Positions 32,406 through 40,518 of a stretch of 64,000 bases of DNA are shown piece after piece. The translations under genes were made by a program, and so were the position numbers. The notes beneath the pieces are model-generated. The model was not told the DNA's origin. It worked only from the letters and a program-made list of their open reading frames with translations, and searched no databases. The stretch is from a bacterium (GTDB lineage: Bacteria > CLD3 > SB21): the NCBI GenBank assembly GCA_008933615.1, contig WBUR01000024.1, forward strand, positions 1 through 64,000, written 5' to 3'. Every line of letters starts with the position of its first letter. Within the stretch, counting starts at the first letter, position 1.

Positions 32406-35051
32406 CTAACTCTCTTTCTCCAGTTTATTTTTTAATTCACTCAGCGCATTCAGCGCTTCGAGCGGCGTCAGCGCATCCACGTCAATTTGCGCCAATGCTT
32501 CTTTGATTTTTTGCCCTAGCGTATCTTCAAATAAGGTGATTTGCATGGGCGAATCGGCGCCTTTTGTAAGTTCGTTTTTATCTTTATGTGCGGAAATATT
32601 GTGTGACTCCAGATTTTTCATGACTTCTTTGGCGCGCTGGATCACGTCCTTTGGCAGTCCGGCTAATTGCGCGACTTCGATGCCGAAACTGTGATCGCAT
32701 CCGCCCGGAGCGATTTTGCGAATGAAGATAATTTTGTCGCCGTATTTTTTGACCTGCATATTATAATTTTTAACGCGGGGAAGCAGTTCCTCAAGTTCCA
32801 CGAGCTCGTGGTAATGTGTGGCAAACAAAGTTTTCGGTTTTTGATCCGTGTGATTGTGTAAATATTCCGTTACCGCCCAGGCGATGGAAAGCCCATCGAA
32901 CGTACTCGTGCCGCGGCCGATCTCGTCCAACAAGATCAGGCTTCGTGACGTCGCATTATTGAGAATGTTTGCCGTCTCATTCATTTCAATAAGAAATGTG
33001 CTTTCGCCGGCCGCGAGATTATCCGATGCGCCTACGCGGGTAAAAATTTTATCCACCAATCCGATCTCCGCAGAAGCGGCCGGAACAAAACTTCCCACTT
33101 GAGCCAAGAGGACGATGAGTCCGACCTGACGAAGATAACAGCTTTTTCCCGCCATATTCGGCCCGGTAATAAGATGGATCTGGCTATCAGCGTTCATCGT
33201 AAGATCGTTCGGAATAAACGGCTCATCCGGCGGCAGTATTTTTTCAACAACCGGATGTCGCCCTTCACGGATCAGCAGCGAATCGGAATCGGTCACAGCC
33301 GGCTTGACGTATTTGTTTAGCGTCGCGGTTTCAGCAAATGAGAAATAACAATCCATTTCCGCGATTAGCGATGCGTTTTTTTGGATATCGGCAGTATAAT
33401 CCGTAATCGTTTTTCGCAATTGATCAAAGAGCTCCATTTCCAGGCGGTTGATCTTCTCTTCCGCTGTCAGCACTCTTTCCTCATACTCCTTGAGTTCCGG
33501 CGTGATAAATCGTTCCGCATTGACCATGGTCTGCTTACGGATATAGTCGGCCGGTACTTTGTCTTTGTGCGTGTGCGTAATTTCGATATAATATCCGAAC
33601 ACGTTATTGAATTGGACTTTGAGCGAACCGATGCCCGTTCGTTCACGCTCACGGCTCTGAATATTCGCGATATAATTTTTTCCGTCAAACGCCGTGCTGC
33701 GCAGCGTATCGAGTTCTTCGTTGAAGCCCGCCCGAATTACATTGCCGTCTTTGATCTGCAGGGACGGTTCATCCACGAGCGCGCGATTAATCTCCTGCGT
33801 CAGCGTTTCCAGGCTAACAAGGGAATCCCTGATTAGCGCCAAGGCGGGGCTTTTTGCTAATTCCATTTCTGTTTTGATCGAGGGGATGATCTCCAGCGAT
33901 GAACAGAGCGCGCGAATTTCACGCGGATTAATACGATTGGCGCAAGCTTTGGATATCAGCCTTTCCAGATCGCCGATATCTTTGAGCAGGGTCATGAGCT
34001 GATCGCGCAGTTTTCCGGAGTGCACCAGTTCGCCCACGGCATCCAGGCGGGATTGAATTTTTTCTATATTCTTTAGCGGCCGTGTGATCCATTGTTTAAG
34101 CATGCGTCCGCCCATGGCTGTAACCGTCTGATCCAAAATAGAGATCAAACTTCCATGAGCATAACCGTCGTGGGTCGAACTCATGATCTCCAGGTTTCGC
34201 AGGGTAACGGTATCGAGCATCATAAAATCAGTTTGATCGAGTTTACCCATCCGATTGATGTGCGCCACGTCGGTTCGCTGGGTTTCTTTTAAATAATGCA
34301 GGCCGGCGCCCGCCGCGCATAATCCCGGATGGAGATCCTGCACGCCGTAGCCTTTAAGAGAATGGGTTTTGAAATGCGCGATGAGAATGTCGTAGGCGTA
34401 CTGGTAAGAAAAAAGCCAATCTTCCTGCCGCGTGACAACATGCGGCCATTTGGCCGATTGGAACATGTTCTTAAGCGCCTCATGGAGGGAAACGGGAACA
34501 ACAATCTCCGACGGCATGAATACGTTCATCTGATCCAAAAAATCTTTTTCCGAAAATTCGCCGACGAGAAATTCTCCCGTGGACGCGTCCATGATGGATA
34601 ATCCAAAAACCGTTTCAGGCCCGGTTTTGTCCGTGATAACGCAGGCAAGGAAATTATTCGATTTTTGATTGAGAATTTTGTCCGAGAGCGTCGTGCCCGG
34701 CGTGACAATTTCGATCACATCCCGTTTGACAATGCCCTTGGCCATTTTGGGGTCTTCGAGCTGCTCACACACCGCAACGCGGAACCCGGCTCGGATCAGT
34801 TTTGGGAGATAATTGTCCAGCGCATGATGCGGGAAACCGGCAAGAGCAACTTCCGCCGCTTTGCCGTTGGCGCGTTTGGTCAGTGTGATACCGAGGATCT
34901 TGTGAACCGTTCGCGCATCGTCGTCAAACGTTTCATAAAAATCGCCCATGCGGTAGAGTAAAACCGTATCCGTGTATTTTGATTTGATCTCAAAATACTG
35001 GCGCATCAATGGCGTGGAATCTTTTAATTCTATTTTAGGAGTGATCGACAT
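32406..35051 (-). CDS. mutS: DNA mismatch repair protein MutS
   Basis: The 881-residue protein is full length for MutS1. The mismatch-reading motif GDFYETF is near residue 36-42 (Phe-X-Glu). The ABC ATPase has Walker A TGPNMAGKS, a signature region with SLILLDEIGRGTSTFDGLS (Walker B) and a C-terminal helix-turn-helix. It binds mismatches and recruits MutL; no mutL lies in the window. The rlmI-like gene follows at five bases. Upstream is the hairpin-rich element B, so the promoter should lie within 35052-35153. Confidence 0.96.
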   Translation of the reverse strand: MSITPKIELKDSTPLMRQYFEIKSKYTDTVLLYRMGDFYETFDDDARTVHKILGITLTKRANGKAAEVALAGFPHHALDNYLPKLIRAGFRVAVCEQLEDPKMAKGIVKRDVIEIVTPGTTLSDKILNQKSNNFLACVITDKTGPETVFGLSIMDASTGEFLVGEFSEKDFLDQMNVFMPSEIVVPVSLHEALKNMFQSAKWPHVVTRQEDWLFSYQYAYDILIAHFKTHSLKGYGVQDLHPGLCAAGAGLHYLKETQRTDVAHINRMGKLDQTDFMMLDTVTLRNLEIMSSTHDGYAHGSLISILDQTVTAMGGRMLKQWITRPLKNIEKIQSRLDAVGELVHSGKLRDQLMTLLKDIGDLERLISKACANRINPREIRALCSSLEIIPSIKTEMELAKSPALALIRDSLVSLETLTQEINRALVDEPSLQIKDGNVIRAGFNEELDTLRSTAFDGKNYIANIQSRERERTGIGSLKVQFNNVFGYYIEITHTHKDKVPADYIRKQTMVNAERFITPELKEYEERVLTAEEKINRLEMELFDQLRKTITDYTADIQKNASLIAEMDCYFSFAETATLNKYVKPAVTDSDSLLIREGRHPVVEKILPPDEPFIPNDLTMNADSQIHLITGPNMAGKSCYLRQVGLIVLLAQVGSFVPAASAEIGLVDKIFTRVGASDNLAAGESTFLIEMNETANILNNATSRSLILLDEIGRGTSTFDGLSIAWAVTEYLHNHTDQKPKTLFATHYHELVELEELLPRVKNYNMQVKKYGDKIIFIRKIAPGGCDHSFGIEVAQLAGLPKDVIQRAKEVMKNLESHNISAHKDKNELTKGADSPMQITLFEDTLGQKIKEALAQIDVDALTPLEALNALSELKNKLEKES

Positions 35052-35153
35052 AATTTATATTTGTCCAGTTCCCCTCCTTCGAGGCCGTTGCAGAATGAGT
35101 TATTTTTGCGCCATTGTGTCAATAGTAATGAGAAAGGTAATATGATCGTTACA

Positions 35154-35494
35154 GCCCAAGGCACTTTTCTCAGCCGGAGGCTGATGCGCCTCTGGAGCAT
35201 TTCCTTCTTTCTTTTGTGCCAGCAAAAGAAAGAAGAATGGTTTTTCCAAACGGTGTTCATCTTACATATAGTTTATTGCAAACTCTAATGACTTTGAATC
35301 CGCTTTCTTTTTAAAAAGAAAGCGGCAAAGAAAACTTCGGCTGTGATAAAAATGCCTAAACCCTCGTTCGCAGAGTGGGTTGCGAAAAACGATTCTCAAT
35401 CTTCACGATACGTTAAATTAGAACGTTAGTGATAGCCGTTTTTCGCAGAAGTTATACTGCGAACTCGGGTTTCACCGGCATTTTTATCAAGGCC
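35154..35494. repeat. Hairpin-rich intergenic element, copy B
   Basis: It contains CAGCCGGAGGCTG, hairpin TTCTTTCTTTTG(TGCCAG)CAAAAGAAAGAA at 35205-35234, a linker, and a perfect 26-base palindrome with 13-base arms at 35300-35325 (CCGCTTTCTTTTT and its complement). Then comes a nested stem: GATAAAAATGCC 35345-35356 with GGCATTTTTATC 35477-35488, GTTCGCAG with CTGCGAAC, and TGCGAAAAACG 35381-35391 with CGTTTTTCGCA 35437-35447. The core matches copy A in inverted orientation. The inner stem sequence is unlike copy A although both fold. Confidence 0.75.
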
Positions 35495-35571
35495 GGGAAT
35501 ACCAAAGCATGACTCAAGTAAAATATTTGAAGACAACATGTCATATTGCAACAACCTCTAAGGAGGTGAAA

Positions 35572-35721
35572 ATGCGATGCGATTTCTTCGTTTGTGAGAT
35601 AATGGATTTGATTATAGGCATAATAGCCTACTTTTTCAAAGGCTTTTTGTCACTGAATCCACGATTGACTTTTGGGAATAGTTTTGATATTTTTTTGACG
35701 ACTTTAATAAAACGCCATTGA
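35572..35721 (+). CDS. Possible small membrane peptide (49 residues), uncertain
   Basis: The ATG is preceded by AAGGAGGTGAA, a perfect match to the 16S anti-Shine-Dalgarno. The frame encodes MRCDFFVCEIMDLIIGIIAY and a basic tail ending TLIKRH, with one hydrophobic helix. I know no family. Against it, a good promoter for the next gene (35665-35693) lies inside the frame, and the region borders a repeat. It may be a leader peptide or chance. Confidence 0.3.
   Translation: MRCDFFVCEIMDLIIGIIAYFFKGFLSLNPRLTFGNSFDIFLTTLIKRH
35665..35693 (+). promoter_or_regulatory. Sigma70-type promoter for the REC-GGDEF gene
   Basis: TTGACT at 35665-35670, a 17-base spacer, then TATTTT at 35688-35693. The start codon lies 52 bases downstream of the -10, and a GCCATTGA/TCAATGGC hairpin lies between. 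Confidence 0.5.
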
Positions 35722-35745
35722 TGTCAATGGCGGCAGGAAAGGCGC

Positions 35746-36696
35746 ATGTCCCGGGAAAAAATACTGATGATCGACGACGAGCCGGATAAAATTTTCATTT
35801 TCTCGACGATTTTGCAGAATAAAGGTTTTGAAGTCCTAACGGCGGCAAGCGGCAATGAGGGAATTGAGTTAATTCAAACTGCGCATCCCGATCTCATCCT
35901 GCTCGATATTAATATGCCGGACATTAGCGGTCATGTTGTGCGTGAAAAACTAAAGGAACGTCCGTTCACGCGCAACGTGCCGGTCGTCATGTTCAGTTCC
36001 AGCGATCAGGTGACCGACAAGATCCGGTCGTTAAAAACAGGTGCGGACGATTATATTACTAAAGATGTAGACCATGAGGAATTGGTTGCGCGGCTGGAAG
36101 CGCTGATCCGGCGCTACAAGGACAGCCTTGGCGCGAATCCGCTTACCAAGTTACCGGGGAACTATGCGATCGAGGACGATATCAATTTCCGCATCAAAGC
36201 GGGATTTGAATTTGCGGTATGCTATGCCGATCTGGATAATTTTAAAGCGTACAACGATAAATACGGTTTTAAATCAGGCGATGAAGTTATTAAAAAAACT
36301 GCGGAGGTTATTACGCAGGCGGTCAGCGAACTCGGAACGAAAGACGATTTTATCGGGCATGTCGGCGGAGACGATTTCGCCTTTGTTATATCGCAGAGAG
36401 ACAAGATCGATTCTATTTGCAAAAATATTATCGATACATTGAATGAAATTTACCCTGAATTATACAACGAGGAAGACCGTAAAAAGGGATTTATTATTAC
36501 AAAAAACCGAAAAGATGAGACCGATCAATTTCCGCTGATGTCGATTTCGATTGCCGTGGTGAGTAACGAGAACAACAAGTTGACCAACGTCGGCCAAATC
36601 GCGCAGATCGCCAGCGAAGTTAAGAAAATGCTAAAGTCAAAGCCTGGAAGCAATTACTGGATTGACCGGAGAAGTGCCGTTGCGGGTGTAAATTAA
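35746..36696 (+). CDS. Response regulator with REC and GGDEF-like domains
   Basis: The 316-residue protein has a receiver domain (residues 1-125; acidic pocket DD near 10-11, phospho-acceptor Asp54 in LLDINMPD, Lys106 in ITKD) and a diguanylate-cyclase-type domain from about 130 (NPLTKLPGN, then CYADLDNFKAYNDKYGF). The active-site motif is GGDDF (207-211) instead of GGDEF/GGEEF. The metal/catalytic Glu position is therefore Asp, so cyclase activity is uncertain. No histidine kinase is adjacent. An AGGAAAGG site precedes the ATG. Confidence 0.88.
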   Translation: MSREKILMIDDEPDKIFIFSTILQNKGFEVLTAASGNEGIELIQTAHPDLILLDINMPDISGHVVREKLKERPFTRNVPVVMFSSSDQVTDKIRSLKTGADDYITKDVDHEELVARLEALIRRYKDSLGANPLTKLPGNYAIEDDINFRIKAGFEFAVCYADLDNFKAYNDKYGFKSGDEVIKKTAEVITQAVSELGTKDDFIGHVGGDDFAFVISQRDKIDSICKNIIDTLNEIYPELYNEEDRKKGFIITKNRKDETDQFPLMSISIAVVSNENNKLTNVGQIAQIASEVKKMLKSKPGSNYWIDRRSAVAGVN

Positions 36697-36700
36697 AAAT

Positions 36701-36793
36701 GGAACACGGATAACGCGGATTTGACTGATTTCCACTGATTAATAGATTAAAAACAAATCCGTTTGAATCCGTATTATCAGTGTCATCCGTGTT
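36701..36793. repeat. Gene-less palindromic element related to the GxxExxY element at 6328
   Basis: The left arm starts GGAACACGGATAACGCGG; its first 22 bases are identical to 6328-6349. The right arm ends GTGTCATCCGTGTTC. The arms pair around a short AT-rich middle. It occupies the gap between the GGDEF gene and accC and could end transcripts in both directions. Confidence 0.75.
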
Positions 36794-36833
36794 CTATAGA
36801 CATATGAAATCTGACGAAAAATGAAAGGAACCT

Positions 36834-38177
36834 ATGTTCAAAAAGGTCATGATCGCCAACCGCGGTGAAATAGCGCTTCGCGTAATACGCGCTTGCAGGG
36901 AGCTCGGCATTAAAACCGTAGCGGTATATTCCGAAGCGGATGCTAATTCACTCCATGTCCGTTTTGCCGACGAGGCTATATGTATCGGACCGCCGCCCAG
37001 CGCGCAGAGTTATCTGAATATTCCCCAGATCATGAGCGCGGCGGAAATTTCCGGCGCGGACGGAATTCACCCGGGATACGGTTTTCTTTCAGAAAATATC
37101 AAGTTCGCGGAAATTTGTGAATCGGTAGGAATTAAATTCATCGGCCCGAGATCCGACATGATCCAGAAAATGGGAGATAAAGCGTTTGCCAAGGATACCA
37201 TGAAAAAAGCCGGTGTGCCGGTTGTGCCGGGCAGTGATGGAATTGTAAGGGACATGGCTCATGCCAGAGAGATTATAGAGCAGGCCGGGTTACCGGTAAT
37301 AGTCAAAGCAACTGCCGGCGGCGGCGGGCGCGGCATGCGTATCGTGAGAGAAGAATCGGAATTTGAAAATGCGTTTAACACGGCACGGAGTGAAGCCCAG
37401 ACGGCATTTGGAAATCCGGAAGTGTACATAGAAAAATTCATCGAACGTCCCCGCCACGTGGAAATTCAGTTGATCGGCGATCAGCACGGCAATGTATTTC
37501 ATCTCGGCGAACGCGACTGTTCCATGCAGCGGCGCCATCAGAAGTTAATCGAAGAATCGCCGTCTCCGGCCGTGGACGAAGCTTTACGGGAACGTATGGG
37601 CGAAGCCGCCGTTCGCGGCGCCAAAAGCGTCGAGTATGAAGGCGTCGGTACGATTGAATTTCTGCTTGATAAGGATAAGAATTTTTATTTCATGGAAATG
37701 AATACCCGCATCCAGGTGGAGCATTGCGTCACGGAAATGGTGTACAGCATCGATCTTATTAAATGGCAGATTCGCGTCGCGGCGGGTGACAAACTTCCTT
37801 TCATTCAGTCTGAGCTGAAACCCAAGGGTCATGCGATCGAATGCCGGATAAACGCCGAAGATCCTGAACATAATTTTCGTCCTTCCGCAGGTAAGATACA
37901 CGCGTTTCATATCCCAAACGGATACGGCATCCGCGTGGATTCCCATGCCTATGCCGAATACCAGATTCCTTCGAACTACGATTCCATGATCGGAAAGCTG
38001 ATTGTGCTCGGTGAGGACAGGGCGGAAGCTATCGAAAAAATGTACGGGGCTTTGGATGAATTTATTATCGAGGGCGTCAAAACGACTATTCCGTTTCATA
38101 AACAGATGATGCGTAATGAGAATTTTGTCAGCGGCGATGTGGATACAAAATTCGTTGAACGCCTGCTGGGAATATAA
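36834..38177 (+). CDS. accC: Biotin carboxylase subunit of acetyl-CoA carboxylase (AccC)
   Basis: The 447-residue ATP-grasp enzyme carboxylates biotin on its carrier protein. Its features are [21 protein letters not shown], the GYGFLSEN loop, the glycine-rich ATP lid [10 protein letters not shown] and the [10 protein letters not shown] catalytic segment. The length is normal for AccC. The usual partner accB is not adjacent: upstream is a repeat and downstream a hypothetical gene. It might instead serve another biotin-dependent carboxylase. AAAGGAA precedes the ATG. Confidence 0.93.
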   Translation: MFKKVMIANRGEIALRVIRACRELGIKTVAVYSEADANSLHVRFADEAICIGPPPSAQSYLNIPQIMSAAEISGADGIHPGYGFLSENIKFAEICESVGIKFIGPRSDMIQKMGDKAFAKDTMKKAGVPVVPGSDGIVRDMAHAREIIEQAGLPVIVKATAGGGGRGMRIVREESEFENAFNTARSEAQTAFGNPEVYIEKFIERPRHVEIQLIGDQHGNVFHLGERDCSMQRRHQKLIEESPSPAVDEALRERMGEAAVRGAKSVEYEGVGTIEFLLDKDKNFYFMEMNTRIQVEHCVTEMVYSIDLIKWQIRVAAGDKLPFIQSELKPKGHAIECRINAEDPEHNFRPSAGKIHAFHIPNGYGIRVDSHAYAEYQIPSNYDSMIGKLIVLGEDRAEAIEKMYGALDEFIIEGVKTTIPFHKQMMRNENFVSGDVDTKFVERLLGI

Positions 38178-38191
38178 CGAAATATAAAATT

Positions 38192-38596
38192 ATGGTAATA
38201 GATAACGAGATCATACAGGCACTCGACGAAATCATTTTGGGGCGAATCGTAAAACGCAGCAAGCATGAACTGACTTGGGACGAGCAGAATATTAGGGAAG
38301 AATTTATTCAGCGGCTCCTGCACAATCATTTCGAGTTCAAGACTATAAAAAATGTAGACGTACCGATCGGATTTCGTTGTCCGGCATTTTTGCTGCGTGA
38401 ACAATGGGCTTATTTCGGATGGGTGAAATGGATGAAATACGATGAGGGTATTTACTGGAAATATTTCGCATCCGAAGTGCGCCGCCCGTCGGGAAGCCCG
38501 GTGATCATTATTACATCGGACGATATAAAGGAAATTTACGTGAATGATCTGTCACACGAAGAGCACGACCCCGATTTGCCGCCGCTGTATGAATAA
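38192..38596 (+). CDS. Hypothetical protein, 134 residues
   Basis: I do not recognise the family. The protein is soluble and charged, with the start MVIDNEIIQALDEIILGRIV and a C-terminal acidic tail (HEEHDPDLPPLYE). A tryptophan/aromatic cluster (REQWAYFGWVKWMKYDEGIYW) marks the middle. It starts 14 bases after accC, so it is probably in the same transcript. Confidence 0.55.
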   Translation: MVIDNEIIQALDEIILGRIVKRSKHELTWDEQNIREEFIQRLLHNHFEFKTIKNVDVPIGFRCPAFLLREQWAYFGWVKWMKYDEGIYWKYFASEVRRPSGSPVIIITSDDIKEIYVNDLSHEEHDPDLPPLYE

Positions 38597-38674
38597 AGGT
38601 TTTCAGTTGAATTTCATGGATTATTTAGCGAATATAGAAACAACAAAAAAACGAAACACAAACGGAGTACGACC

Positions 38675-39379
38675 TTGAAACGACTTGGAATTATCGTGGA
38701 CGCGATCACGGCGCTGCGTACCCTGGGCGGACAAAATTTACCTGATCCGGTGCATGCGATTGCTATGATCGAGATGGCAGGAGCGGACAGTATTGTGTAT
38801 ACCTTACAGGGAATTGCTTCGTCCAAAGAACCGCGCGACGTAAAAATATTGAAAGACTGCATTCATACCCATTTTAATCTCCGTATCACGCCGAACCATG
38901 AGATGGTCCAATTGGCAATCAATGCCAGGGCAGAAATGGTGACGTTGATCCGCATGGAAGTAAACGAAATCAAAAGTATTGCGGTGCAACAGAATGAAAA
39001 TCAATTAATGTCCTTAATCAGCGTCCTTCGCGCCGGTGGAATCGTGGTTAGTGCCCTGATTGAGCCCGATGCAAACGAAATCAAGTCAGCGGTTAAAATC
39101 GGATGCGACTATATTGAACTGAATACTGAAAAGTATGTTAAATCGGACACTTTGACGCTTATGGAACAGGAACTTGAAAACATCAAAGCCATGGCGATGG
39201 CGGCCGCAAAACTTAATTTAGGCGTGACGGCGTCCGGTCATTTGAATTATACCAATGTGCGCGACCTAATCAAAATCGACGAGATCGAAGAAATTAATGT
39301 CGGCCATTCCGTGGTATCGCGGGCCTTGTTCGTAGGATTGGATCAGGCAGTCAGAGATTTTGTTACTATTGTCAAATGA
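38675..39379 (+). CDS. PdxJ-like protein with altered active site
   Basis: The 234-residue protein follows the PdxJ (pyridoxine 5'-phosphate synthase) TIM barrel: RLGIIVDAITALRTLGGQN, HAIAMIEMAGADSIVY, and the end NVGHSVVSRALFVGLDQAV. Several catalytic positions differ. The His/Arg cluster (HLREDRRHI in PdxJ) reads YTLQGIASSK, the NLEMAPT Glu is Arg in NLRITPN, and the NVN start is IVD. The GHLNYTN His is kept. It is probably a paralogue with another role. The start is TTG at 38675 with CGGAG upstream, as no ATG fits the conserved N-terminus. Confidence 0.75.
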   Translation: MKRLGIIVDAITALRTLGGQNLPDPVHAIAMIEMAGADSIVYTLQGIASSKEPRDVKILKDCIHTHFNLRITPNHEMVQLAINARAEMVTLIRMEVNEIKSIAVQQNENQLMSLISVLRAGGIVVSALIEPDANEIKSAVKIGCDYIELNTEKYVKSDTLTLMEQELENIKAMAMAAAKLNLGVTASGHLNYTNVRDLIKIDEIEEINVGHSVVSRALFVGLDQAVRDFVTIVK

Positions 39380-39469
39380 CGTGTTTGCGTCAGGAGTCCA
39401 AACGCTGTATAAAGCACCAAACTGAAATCTGAAAAAAATAATATTCAAATAATAAAACAGGAGTTTTCA

Positions 39470-40135
39470 ATGTCTGACATGACCAATGATACTGAACTTT
39501 GGGCTAAGGATAAGCATCTTATTGCACGGCTGGATGAAGAAGAGGAGCAAGAAGAAGAAACAAAAAAAGATGACGAAAAAGAGGATCCGCTTGGAAAGAA
39601 AATGATGGAATTCTTTCTCAAGTCGCGCACCGTGCTGCTTTTTGAACAAATCGAACCGAAAGTGACGCGCCGTCTGATCTCCCAACTGCTGTTCTTGAAC
39701 GAACAGGATTCGAAAAAAGAAATTAAACTGTTTATCAATTCTCCCGGAGGCGTCGCAGATGACGGACTTGCCATTTATGATCTGATTAAACTAATTGATG
39801 CGCCTGTAAAAACCATTGTCTGCGGATTAGCGGCCAGCGCGGCGGCAATCGTTTTAGCGGCCGCGAAAAAAGAAAACCGATTGGCTCTCCCGCATTCACG
39901 TATCATGATACATCAGCCTCTTGGCGGCGTTCGTGGAAGCACCAAAGACATTCAGATCAGCGCGCAGCAGATCGTCCGCCTGCGTGAACAATTAAATGAG
40001 ATCTTAGCATTCGAAACGGGTCAACCGATAACAAAAGTGGCCGAAGATACTAATCGTGATTACTGGTTCACTACCGAAGAAGCCATTGCTTACGGCATGA
40101 TTTCACGCAGCGTTGAAAAGATCAGCGCTATTTAA
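39470..40135 (+). CDS. ClpP-family serine protease with acidic N-terminal extension
   Basis: The protein is 221 residues. The ClpP fold has the triad Ser123 (GLAASAAA), His148 (IMIHQPLGG) and Asp197 (NRDYWF); spacings of 25 and 49 equal those of E. coli ClpP. The first 45 residues add an extension with a run of glutamates (RLDEEEEQEEETKKDDEKED) in place of the short ClpP propeptide and axial-loop N-terminus. AGGAG before the ATG at 39470 supports this start. No clpX or clpA is nearby. It may be a second, specialised ClpP. Degradation partners are unknown. Confidence 0.88.
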   Translation: MSDMTNDTELWAKDKHLIARLDEEEEQEEETKKDDEKEDPLGKKMMEFFLKSRTVLLFEQIEPKVTRRLISQLLFLNEQDSKKEIKLFINSPGGVADDGLAIYDLIKLIDAPVKTIVCGLAASAAAIVLAAAKKENRLALPHSRIMIHQPLGGVRGSTKDIQISAQQIVRLREQLNEILAFETGQPITKVAEDTNRDYWFTTEEAIAYGMISRSVEKISAI

Positions 40136-40158
40136 ATTGAATCATAACATAAGTTCAT

Positions 40159-40518
40159 ATGGCAAAATTTGAACACCATATCTTCATCTGTCAGAACACA
40201 AGAGAAACCGGACACCCGCGCGGGTCGTGTAATTCAGACGGGAAAAGCGAATTACTGAAACTGTTCAAAGAATCAGTAAAAAAATACGGATTGGATGGGA
40301 AAGTCAGATCAAATAAGGCAGGCTGTCTGGATCACTGTGAGCACGGGCCAACGGTTGTTATCTATCCGGAGGCCGTATGGTACGGCGGAGTAAAAGCGGA
40401 AGACGCGGATGAAATTATAAAATCACTTGTTGAAAGCAAAACCGTCGAAAGACTGAAACTTAAAGAATCCTGCATTAATACATCCGCCTGCGAACATAAA
40501 CCTAAGAAGTCATCCTGA
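40159..40518 (+). CDS. Thioredoxin-like [2Fe-2S] ferredoxin
   Basis: The 119-residue protein has cysteines 11, 24, 56 and 60 spaced as C-x12-C-x31-C-x3-C, the cluster-binding pattern of the Aquifex/Azotobacter thioredoxin-like ferredoxins and NuoE-related domains. HIFICQNTR and GPTVVIYPEAVWYGGV are typical strands. The C-terminus carries two more cysteines outside the cluster motif. It probably carries electrons for an unidentified partner. It starts 23 bases after the ClpP gene and overlaps the convergent folC stop by 17 bases. Confidence 0.9.
   Translation: MAKFEHHIFICQNTRETGHPRGSCNSDGKSELLKLFKESVKKYGLDGKVRSNKAGCLDHCEHGPTVVIYPEAVWYGGVKAEDADEIIKSLVESKTVERLKLKESCINTSACEHKPKKSS

Noticed and set aside
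33381-33836. 151-residue plus-strand frame inside mutS
   Set aside because: Antisense shadow; mutS is intact and conserved across this part.
35509-35571. Longer start of the small ORF at 35572
   Set aside because: The upstream codons lack a ribosome site and run into the repeat element; the internal ATG with the perfect site is preferred.
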